Translations under genes and position numbers: made by a program
Shown: one piece after another, positions 1-6,682 of the stretch
Layout: every line of letters starts with the position of its first letter
Position numbering within the stretch: the stretch's first letter is position 1
From: Mucilaginibacter robiniae
GTDB lineage: Bacteria; Bacteroidota; Bacteroidia; Sphingobacteriales; Sphingobacteriaceae
NCBI RefSeq assembly: GCF_012849215.1
Contig: NZ_CP051682.1
Coordinates: 4,092,001-4,156,000, forward strand
Direction: 5' to 3'
DNA length: 64,000 bases
Notes under the pieces: generated by a model
The model's database searches: none
What the model saw: the letters and a program-made list of their open reading frames with translations, nothing else
What the model was told of the DNA's origin: nothing

Positions 1-810
1 GTACGAAGCATCTTCTGAAGCTAAGAAAACATAAGCCGGCGCAATTTCTGACGGTTGACCTGCACGTTCCATAGGAGTTTCTTTACCAAAGTTCTCAATC
101 TTTTCTTTCGGAAAGCTGGATACAATCAGTGGTGTCCAAACCGGACCTGGGGCTACGCCATTTACCCTGATTTTCTTTTTAGCCAAATTGGTAGCCAACG
201 AACGGGTGAATGTTAATATCGCACCTTTGGTGGATGAATAATCAATCAGGTTAGGTGATGAACGGTAAGCAGTTACTGAAGTGGTATTGATTATGCTATC
301 ACCTTCCTGTAAATGCTCCAGAGCAGCCGATGCAAAATGAAAGTGCGGGAAAATATTAGTTCTGAAAGTGTTTTCCAGTTGTTCCTCACTAATGGCTTCC
401 AACTCCTGCTGCGGAAATTGTACGGCTGCGTTATTGACCAATATATTTAGCTTACCTAACTCAGCTACGGTTTTTTCAACAGCACTTTTGCAAAAGCTGC
501 TTTCACGTATATCGCCTTTAATCAGCAAGCAACGGCGGCCTTCTTGTTCTACCAATTGTTTGGTTTCTTCCGCATCCTGGTCTTCATCCAAATATACAAT
601 AGCTACATCGGCTCCTTCTTTAGCATAGTGTACACTTACGGCACGGCCAATGCCGCTATCACCGCCAGTAATCAAAGCTACTTTACCTTGCAATTTATCA
701 GCAGCTTTATAATCCGGGTTAATATATTCAGGCTTCAGGCTCATTTCAGCCTCTATGCCGGGTTGATGCTCTTGAGTTTCTCCGGGTAGTTGTGTGGGTT
801 TCTGTTCCAT
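1..810 (-). CDS. SDR family NAD(P)-dependent oxidoreductase (3' end outside window)
   Basis: Short-chain dehydrogenase/reductase, cut by the left window edge; 270 codons are visible from an ATG at 810. The Rossmann nucleotide-binding motif TGGDSGIG lies at residues 48-55, the NNAA motif near 126-129, Ser178 and the catalytic Tyr191-Lys195 pair in YSSTKGA. The roughly 40-residue polar N-terminal extension before the Rossmann fold is typical of the general-stress YhdF/YdaD (glucose 1-dehydrogenase-like) subgroup. A soluble NAD(P)-dependent alcohol or sugar oxidoreductase is expected; the substrate cannot be read from sequence. It lies 67 bp downstream of the potassium channel gene on the same strand. 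The missing C-terminus should be only about 15-25 residues. Confidence 0.9.
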   Translation of the reverse strand, partial: MEQKPTQLPGETQEHQPGIEAEMSLKPEYINPDYKAADKLQGKVALITGGDSGIGRAVSVHYAKEGADVAIVYLDEDQDAEETKQLVEQEGRRCLLIKGDIRESSFCKSAVEKTVAELGKLNILVNNAAVQFPQQELEAISEEQLENTFRTNIFPHFHFASAALEHLQEGDSIINTTSVTAYRSSPNLIDYSSTKGAILTFTRSLATNLAKKKIRVNGVAPGPVWTPLIVSSFPKEKIENFGKETPMERAGQPSEIAPAYVFLASEDASY

Positions 811-877
811 TGTTGTTGTCGTTTGTAGAGTAACCACTAACTGAAACAGAGGTTTCTTAAAAGTTAAATCAGTTTCT

Positions 878-1822
878 TTATGGTAGTTGTATCATCTGAT
901 GGTTGCTGATTTTAGTTAGGTCTAATGTAACCCTACCATCGGGTTCTGTATAAAATGCTGGTGCAAACTTAGCATCCCAAACCACTTCATTGTATTGGTA
1001 AGAAGTTCGTGAATGTACCGTTTGCGAAAAGGTATCATCAAACGCTTTAATTAGCACCGCAAAGTTGGCCTGACCGTTGGCCAAATCTTCATGCGTCATC
1101 TGGTAAAGAGGACTGCTCTCATCCAGCGGGTGCACCAATGTCCAGCTTAGGGTCATGATGCTAACCTGCCTACGTTCTAAGTTCAGGTTGTAAAACCGGC
1201 GTACTGGTTTACCATTCACCATTTCGTTATAAGAGAAGATGATTTCGGCACTTAAATCAACCAGCATGTTACGGCGGCGGTTGGCTACCCGTACCATCAG
1301 CCCGCGGCTATCATTCAAATACGGCGCCACCAGCATAACATCGCTGTAAGCCATTTTAGCCGAAGGTCGGGAAAAGCGCCCGTACAGTAAACCGGTAGCT
1401 AAGGCAAATACCAGTAATCCCATCATAGACTCCAGCGCAGCTACCAAATTAGTGGCAAAACCTTTAGGGCTGATGTGGCCGTAGCCTACCGTAGATATAG
1501 TTTGTGCCGAAAAGAAGAATGCATCAAAAAAGTGTGTAACAGGAGAGTTTCCATCGGCTCCGTTCAGGTTTTCAACGCCTAAAATAAGATAGAAACATGC
1601 AAAAATGAGGTTGGTACTCAGGTAAGAGCCGATTACTATCAGCCAGAATTTTTTCCAGCTCATGGTAATCAACGTATTGTAATTATCAATGGTGCTGAAA
1701 AGAGGCAGTCCGCGACGGTTAACGTTAATGCTGCCATCGCGGTTAATTACACGCTGACTCACGGCTTGGGTACCGAATCCTAAGTCGTCTTGCGGGTTAA
1801 CCGCTTGTTTCTTAATAGACAT
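878..1822 (-). CDS. KirBac-type inward-rectifier potassium channel
   Basis: 314-aa inner-membrane K+ channel. It has an amphipathic N-terminus, a first membrane helix (about 58-83), a pore helix with the selectivity filter TVGYG at 111-115, a second membrane helix (about 124-148), and a C-terminal beta-rich cytoplasmic domain characteristic of inward rectifiers (IRK family). I chose the ATG at 1822; an in-frame TTG at 1852 would add ten residues that do not look family-like. It is divergent from the trp leader region, about 100 bp between the two start codons. Gating ligand and physiological role are not visible. Confidence 0.9.
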   Translation of the reverse strand: MSIKKQAVNPQDDLGFGTQAVSQRVINRDGSINVNRRGLPLFSTIDNYNTLITMSWKKFWLIVIGSYLSTNLIFACFYLILGVENLNGADGNSPVTHFFDAFFFSAQTISTVGYGHISPKGFATNLVAALESMMGLLVFALATGLLYGRFSRPSAKMAYSDVMLVAPYLNDSRGLMVRVANRRRNMLVDLSAEIIFSYNEMVNGKPVRRFYNLNLERRQVSIMTLSWTLVHPLDESSPLYQMTHEDLANGQANFAVLIKAFDDTFSQTVHSRTSYQYNEVVWDAKFAPAFYTEPDGRVTLDLTKISNHQMIQLP

Positions 1823-1880
1823 GCTGTAGTGAAAGTAATTACCGGAGTGCAATATTTGAGGGTAAAAATATTATTATGGA

Positions 1881-1912
1881 TTTGCTTTTCGAAAAAACAA
1901 TAATCATATTTG
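1881..1912 (+). promoter_or_regulatory. candidate trp operon promoter
   Basis: TTTG at 1881-1884 and CATATTTG at 1905-1912 are separated by 20 nt. This is close to the Bacteroidota -33 TTTG / -7 TAnnTTTG arrangement, with one mismatch in the -7 box. Transcription would start just upstream of the leader-peptide ATG at 1925. Inference only. Confidence 0.4.
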
Positions 1913-1924
1913 CCACATAAAGAT

Positions 1925-1966
1925 ATGCAAGTGAAAAATAACAATTGGTGGTGGCTAAACGAGTAA
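1925..1966 (+). CDS. trp operon leader peptide (three consecutive Trp codons)
   Basis: A 13-codon reading frame, ATG at 1925 to TAA at 1964-1966, encodes MQVKNNNWWWLNE. The three tandem TGG codons (1946-1954) are the hallmark of a ribosome-mediated transcription attenuator for tryptophan biosynthesis. It is followed at 2007-2040 by an intrinsic terminator and then by trpD. The stop codon lies just before the first copy of the direct repeat that can form the antiterminator (see the attenuator entry). There is no strong Shine-Dalgarno, as is usual in this phylum. Confidence 0.85.
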   Translation: MQVKNNNWWWLNE

Positions 1967-1967
1967 T

Positions 1968-2040
1968 CGTAAGGCAATCTCCTGTTTGTTAAAATGATAT
2001 AAGGATAAGGGTTGCCCGTAAGGCAACCCTTTGTTTTTGT
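1968..2040 (+). promoter_or_regulatory. trp attenuator: antiterminator / terminator pair
   Basis: The terminator stem is 2007-2016 (AAGGGTTGCC) with 2022-2031 (GGCAACCCTT), a perfect 10 bp with a 5-nt loop, followed by TGTTTTTGT. The 10-nt sequence CGTAAGGCAA occurs twice, at 1968-1977 and 2017-2026. The first copy can therefore compete for the terminator's 5' arm: 1973-1980 with 2009-2016 gives 8 pairs including two G-U. A ribosome stalled on the Trp codons (1946-1954) leaves copy 1 free, so the antiterminator forms. A ribosome that reaches the stop codon at 1964 covers copy 1, so the terminator forms. The pairings are seen directly; the mechanism is inferred from classical attenuation. Confidence 0.8.
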
Positions 2041-2134
2041 CTCCAAGTTTTCCTGAGTGTGGAGCAAAACGTTAAAACCAAAATCAGGAAACAATAAAAA
2101 TAATATTTAGGGCCTCTGTTAGGGAGGCGAGGAT

Positions 2135-3124
2135 ATGAAAGCGATATTAAATCATTTATTTGAGCATAAAACATTTAGCCGTGAGCAGTCGAAAGAAATT
2201 TTGACCAGCATAGCACAAGGGCAGTACAACACATCGCAAATGGCGGCTTTCATGACCGCCTACTGCATGCGCAGCATTACGGTTGATGAACTGGAAGGTT
2301 TTCGGGATGCCATGTTGGAGCTTTGTCTGCCGGTTCATTTAGAAGCCGACAAGTTAATTGACTTATGTGGTACCGGCGGTGATGGAAAAGATACTTTTAA
2401 TATTTCTACCCTGGCTTCATTTGTAGTAGCCGGGGCAGGTTATAAGGTAGCCAAGCACGGCAATTACGGCGTATCTTCAGGTTGCGGCTCATCTAACGTG
2501 ATGGAATATTTAGGCTATCAGTTTACGAATGATCAAAGCAAGCTGAACAGCAGCTTAGATAAAGCTGGCATCTGTTTTTTACATGCGCCGTTGTTTCATC
2601 CGGCTATGAAAACGGTAGCACCCATCCGGCGCGAGCTAGGGGTAAAAACCTTTTTTAACATGTTGGGCCCTATGGTAAATCCAGCACGGCCTAACCACCA
2701 GATGGTAGGTGTTTATAATCTGGAACTGGCTCGTTTGTATGCCTATCTGTACCAGAAATCGAATACCAACTATACCATTGTTAATGCATTGGATGGGTAT
2801 GATGAGGTATCGTTAACCGGCGACTTTAAAACCTTTTCGGCAGATGGCGAAAAGATTAACAGTCTGGAAGCATTAGGATTTGATAAACTGAATCCTGCTG
2901 AAATTACAGGCGGCCATACTGTAGCTGAATCGGCTGATATTTTTATGAAAGTTTTAAATGGGGAGGCCACAACAGCACAAAATACTGTAGTGCTTTGTAA
3001 CGCAGCTTTAGCAATCAGAACCATAAAACCAACACAAACTTTTGCCGATAGCTTTTATGAAGCCGAAAAAGTTTTATTAAGTCACAAGGCATTAAACAGC
3101 TTTAAACAATTACTGCAAAGCTGA
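2135..3124 (+). CDS. trpD: anthranilate phosphoribosyltransferase
   Basis: 329 aa, full length. Transfers phosphoribose from PRPP to anthranilate, the second step of tryptophan synthesis. The PRPP-binding GTGGDG motif is at 79-84, followed by KDTFNIST; an NYGVSSGCGSSNVMEYLG-type segment and the KTFFNMLGPMVNPARP region are also conserved. It is the first structural gene after the attenuator. The stop at 3124 is separated from trpF by a single base, so it is co-transcribed and probably translationally coupled. A GCCTC/GAGGC hairpin (2112-2116 with 2124-2128) lies immediately upstream of the start. Confidence 0.97.
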   Translation: MKAILNHLFEHKTFSREQSKEILTSIAQGQYNTSQMAAFMTAYCMRSITVDELEGFRDAMLELCLPVHLEADKLIDLCGTGGDGKDTFNISTLASFVVAGAGYKVAKHGNYGVSSGCGSSNVMEYLGYQFTNDQSKLNSSLDKAGICFLHAPLFHPAMKTVAPIRRELGVKTFFNMLGPMVNPARPNHQMVGVYNLELARLYAYLYQKSNTNYTIVNALDGYDEVSLTGDFKTFSADGEKINSLEALGFDKLNPAEITGGHTVAESADIFMKVLNGEATTAQNTVVLCNAALAIRTIKPTQTFADSFYEAEKVLLSHKALNSFKQLLQS

Positions 3125-3125
3125 A

Positions 3126-3746
3126 ATGAAAATTAAAGTATGCGGGATGAAAAGCCCCGACAATATTAAGGAGGTAGCTTCATTAACGCCTGATTATATG
3201 GGCTTTATTTGCTACGACCTTTCGCCTCGCTTTATTGCAGCATTGCCATCTGATGTATTGGAAGCTTTACCGGAATCTATTTACAAAACCGCTGTGTTTG
3301 TGAATGAATCGGTTGATAAAATTCGTTTGCTGATACAACAGTTTGGCTTTAATGCCGTACAACTGCACGGCAATGAAAGTCCGGAGTTTTGCAACGCTTT
3401 GCGCGATCAGGTAACGGTATTTAAGGCTTTTGGGGTAGATGACCAATTTGATTTCAGCCAACTGGATGCCTACATGGGTTATGTAGATTACTTTATGTTT
3501 GATACCAAAACCGAGGGGCATGGTGGTTCGGGTAAAACTTTTAACTGGGATATACTGAATAACTACCATGGGGAGGTGCCTTTCTTTATTTGTGGCGGAT
3601 TAAGCCTGGAAAATATAGAAAAGGTGAAGGAAATTAAACACCCTGCATTTTACGGTGTTGACCTGAATAGCCGCTTTGAAACCGAACCGGGTATGAAAAA
3701 CACCCAGCAGTTACGTGAGGCATTTACTTTATTAAGAGCAAACTAA
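3126..3746 (+). CDS. trpF: phosphoribosylanthranilate isomerase
   Basis: 206-aa TIM-barrel enzyme catalysing the Amadori rearrangement of phosphoribosylanthranilate to CdRP. The catalytic Cys6 (KVCGM) and Asp126 (FMFDTK) are present, as are the phosphate-binding FFICGGL and FYGVDLNSRFE segments. In most Bacteroidota trpC lies between trpD and trpF. Here trpF follows trpD by one base, so the indole-glycerol-phosphate synthase that uses its product must be encoded elsewhere. One base separates it from trpB. Confidence 0.96.
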   Translation: MKIKVCGMKSPDNIKEVASLTPDYMGFICYDLSPRFIAALPSDVLEALPESIYKTAVFVNESVDKIRLLIQQFGFNAVQLHGNESPEFCNALRDQVTVFKAFGVDDQFDFSQLDAYMGYVDYFMFDTKTEGHGGSGKTFNWDILNNYHGEVPFFICGGLSLENIEKVKEIKHPAFYGVDLNSRFETEPGMKNTQQLREAFTLLRAN

Positions 3747-3747
3747 C

Positions 3748-4929
3748 ATGAAATATACGGTTAACGAACAGGGGTATTATGGAGATTTTGGCGGAGCCTA
3801 CATTCCGGAAATGCTATACCCGAATATAGAAGAATTAAGGCAGCAATACCAAGCCATAACCAACGATACTAGTTTCAGAAGCGAGTTCGAATCATTGCTG
3901 AAAGATTATGTAGGTCGGCCTTCACCGTTGTACCTGGCTAAACGGTTGTCTGAAAAGTACGGAGCCAATATTTTCCTGAAGCGGGAAGATTTAAATCATA
4001 CCGGTTCGCACAAAATTAACAATGCTATCGGGCAGATACTGTTGGCCGAGCGCTTAGGTAAAAAGCGAATCATCGCCGAAACAGGTGCCGGGCAGCATGG
4101 CGTGGCTACCGCTACCGTTTGTGCTTTAAAAGGTATTGAGTGTGTAGTGTATATGGGCGAGGTAGATATGGAGCGTCAAGCTCCAAACGTTGCCCGTATG
4201 AAAATGCTGGGGGCTAAAGTAATACCGGCTACCTCAGGCAGCAAAACGCTGAAAGATGCTACCAATGAAGCCATGCGTGATTGGATTAACAACCCACTGG
4301 ATACGCATTACATCATTGGTTCGGTAGTAGGTCCATATCCTTACCCGGAAATGGTGGCGCGTTTTCAATCTATTATTTCGTTAGAAGCCAAAAAACAATT
4401 GCTGGAGCATACCGGCAAGTTTTTGCCTGAGTATGTGCTGGCTTGTGTAGGTGGCGGCAGTAATGCGATGGGCATGTTTTACCATTTTCTGGATGATGAA
4501 AGTGTAAAGCTAATTGCCGTTGAAGCGGCCGGTAAGGGTATTGATACGGGCCATTCGGCCGCTACCTCGGTTTTAGGTCGTGAGGGTATTTTACATGGCA
4601 GTCGTACCATTTTAATGCAAACGGAAGATGGCCAGGTGGTCGAGCCTTATTCTATTTCAGCGGGGTTGGATTATCCGGGTATTGGTCCGCAGCATGCACA
4701 CCTGCATAAAGTACAGCGTGCACAATACGTAAGCATTACCGATGATGAAGCTTTAGATGCCGGCTTATTACTGTCGCAATTAGAAGGTATTATTCCTGCT
4801 ATTGAATCGGCTCACGCATTTGCTTACCTGGAAAAAATGCAGTTCCAGAAAGAAGACAACGTAATAATTTGCTTATCGGGCAGAGGCGATAAAGATTTGA
4901 ATACTTATATTAAACATTTCGGCTTTTAG
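3748..4929 (+). CDS. trpB: tryptophan synthase beta subunit
   Basis: 393 aa, full length. PLP enzyme condensing indole with serine. The PLP lysine is Lys89 in HTGSHKINNA, and the phosphate-cradle GGGSNAMG is near residue 235. The substrate-loop region AETGAGQHGVA is intact. It forms the alpha2-beta2 complex with TrpA, whose gene starts 4 nt after the stop. The start is fixed by the one-base gap from trpF and by the conserved N-terminal GYYGDFGGAYIPE. Confidence 0.98.
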   Translation: MKYTVNEQGYYGDFGGAYIPEMLYPNIEELRQQYQAITNDTSFRSEFESLLKDYVGRPSPLYLAKRLSEKYGANIFLKREDLNHTGSHKINNAIGQILLAERLGKKRIIAETGAGQHGVATATVCALKGIECVVYMGEVDMERQAPNVARMKMLGAKVIPATSGSKTLKDATNEAMRDWINNPLDTHYIIGSVVGPYPYPEMVARFQSIISLEAKKQLLEHTGKFLPEYVLACVGGGSNAMGMFYHFLDDESVKLIAVEAAGKGIDTGHSAATSVLGREGILHGSRTILMQTEDGQVVEPYSISAGLDYPGIGPQHAHLHKVQRAQYVSITDDEALDAGLLLSQLEGIIPAIESAHAFAYLEKMQFQKEDNVIICLSGRGDKDLNTYIKHFGF

Positions 4930-4933
4930 TAAT

Positions 4934-5728
4934 ATGGAAACTGTACTTGCCAACCGGTTGAACCACATGTTCGACGTAAAGAAGAATAATCTGCTATCCG
5001 TTTACTTTACTGCCGGATATCCTGAACTGAATACCACGTTAGATATAGCCGAAGGATTGGAAAAAGCAGGTGTTGATTTTCTGGAAATTGGTTTTCCCTA
5101 TTCTGATCCGGTAGCTGACGGACCTACTATTCAGCACAGTTCGCAGCAAGCACTGGATAAAGGGATGAACTTGAACGTACTGTTTGAACAATTAAAAGAT
5201 TTACGCCAGCGGGTAAACATTCCGGTATTGCTGATGGGATATGCCAACCCTATGGTGCAGTATGGGGTTGAGCGTTTTTGTGCCAAAGCAGCTGAAGTGG
5301 GCGTAGATGGCGTAATTGTACCCGACCTGCCTATGTACGAGTATGAGCAATTGTATAAAAACATCTTTGCCAAACACAACCTCAGCAACATTTTTCTGGT
5401 AACGCCACAAACGGCTGAAAGCCGGATCCGAAAGATAGATGAGTTGAGTAATAGCTTTATTTACCTGCTTTCATCAGCTTCTATTACAGGGCGTAGTTTA
5501 CAGGTTTCAGATACAGTAGAGAGTTACTTTCAACGCATTAAAGATATGCAGTTGAAAAACCCTACTGTAATTGGTTTCGGTATTGCCGATCATGCTGCTT
5601 ACCAGAAAGCTACTGCTTATGCCAATGGTGCCATTGTAGGCAGCGCCTTTGTGAAGTTTTTGGCTACCGAAAACTATCTGGAAAAAATACCTGAATTTGT
5701 AAAATCTATTAAGTCTCCGGTTGTATAA
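4934..5728 (+). CDS. trpA: tryptophan synthase alpha subunit
   Basis: 264-aa TIM barrel that cleaves indole-3-glycerol phosphate and channels indole to TrpB. Catalytic Glu51 (FLEIGFPYSDP) and Asp62 (VADGP) match E. coli Glu49/Asp60. The phosphate-binding GFGIAD and GAIVGSAFVK segments are present. It is the last gene of the trpDFBA operon and is followed 21 nt later by a 20-bp perfect hairpin terminator. Confidence 0.97.
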   Translation: METVLANRLNHMFDVKKNNLLSVYFTAGYPELNTTLDIAEGLEKAGVDFLEIGFPYSDPVADGPTIQHSSQQALDKGMNLNVLFEQLKDLRQRVNIPVLLMGYANPMVQYGVERFCAKAAEVGVDGVIVPDLPMYEYEQLYKNIFAKHNLSNIFLVTPQTAESRIRKIDELSNSFIYLLSSASITGRSLQVSDTVESYFQRIKDMQLKNPTVIGFGIADHAAYQKATAYANGAIVGSAFVKFLATENYLEKIPEFVKSIKSPVV

Positions 5729-5749
5729 TGTTAAACAACCTTTAAACCA

Positions 5750-5793
5750 GATAAAAGAAAAGCGATGTTATTAAACATCGCTTTTCTTTTATC
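5750..5793. terminator. bidirectional intrinsic terminator, trpA / tsaC
   Basis: A perfect 20-bp stem, 5750-5769 with 5774-5793, encloses the loop ATTA. Each arm has an A- or T-rich outer half, so it can end the trp operon on the plus strand and the convergent TsaC gene on the minus strand. Confidence 0.9.
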
Positions 5794-5827
5794 TATAATT
5801 TCTTTTTACCTGTTTAGAAGTTTGTAG

Positions 5828-6448
5828 CTACAAATACATCTCCAAATCGCCTTTACCTTCACGTATAACCTCGAAGTCACCGCTGGTACAATCCACCACT
5901 GTGGAGGCAATATTGCCGCCGTAACCGCCATCTATCACCAAATCAACCAGATTTTCATACTTCTCATGAATCAGCTCCGGATCGGTAGAGTACTCAATAA
6001 TATCATCTTCATCCCGAATAGAGGATGATACAATAGGGTTGCCCAGTGCTTTTACAATCTCGCGTGCAATATTATTATCAGGCACACGAATACCTACTGT
6101 TTTCTTATTAGAACTAAGCAGCTTAGGTACATTATTACTGGCGTTAAAAATAAAGGTAAAAGGGCCGGGTAAAGCTTTTTTCAACACCCGAAACGCTACA
6201 TTATCAATAGGCTTGGTATAAGCTGATATGTTACTCAAATCATAACATATAAATGAAAAGTTAGCTTTTTCAGGCTTAATCTGCCTGATGCGTGCAATAG
6301 CTTCGATAGCCTTAGGGTTGGTGATATCACACCCTAAGCCATAAACAGTATCGGTAGGGTAGATGATCAGGCCACCTTTGCGTAATACTGCTGCTACCTG
6401 TTCAATAGCTTTCGGATTTGGATTTTCAGGATATATTTTAATCAACAT
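5828..6448 (-). CDS. tsaC: L-threonylcarbamoyladenylate synthase (TsaC/YrdC/Sua5 family)
   Basis: 206-aa YrdC-fold enzyme making threonylcarbamoyl-AMP for the t6A37 modification of ANN-decoding tRNAs. The characteristic nucleotide-binding segment YPTDTVYGLGCD is at 30-41, followed by KPEKANFSFIC and TVGIRVPDN. The length matches the short form without the C-terminal Sua5 domain. It stands alone on the minus strand, convergent with the trp operon. The 234 bp upstream (6449-6682) are AT-rich and show no gene. Confidence 0.93.
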   Translation of the reverse strand: MLIKIYPENPNPKAIEQVAAVLRKGGLIIYPTDTVYGLGCDITNPKAIEAIARIRQIKPEKANFSFICYDLSNISAYTKPIDNVAFRVLKKALPGPFTFIFNASNNVPKLLSSNKKTVGIRVPDNNIAREIVKALGNPIVSSSIRDEDDIIEYSTDPELIHEKYENLVDLVIDGGYGGNIASTVVDCTSGDFEVIREGKGDLEMYL

Positions 6449-6682
6449 ATTACTTCGGATATTACTCGTGAGTCATAGTTCTAAATAAAAAGCAGCAAAA
6501 ATTGTTTTTATCTGTAAAGTTTAGCGCATTAGATAACATTTGGGTAAACCAGAATTAATAGTTCTCGTATAAGAGCCTAATCTTACTAAACCTTCATAAT
6601 CAGACAGCTTATCTAATTGTAAAGGCTTTTTCAAGAAATACAATTTGCACACAAACCTCTAGAAAACTATTAATTATTACTG

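Noticed and set aside
1823..1852. TTG start extending the potassium channel by ten residues
   Set aside because: The extension is not family-like and an ATG at 1822 gives the usual KirBac N-terminus.
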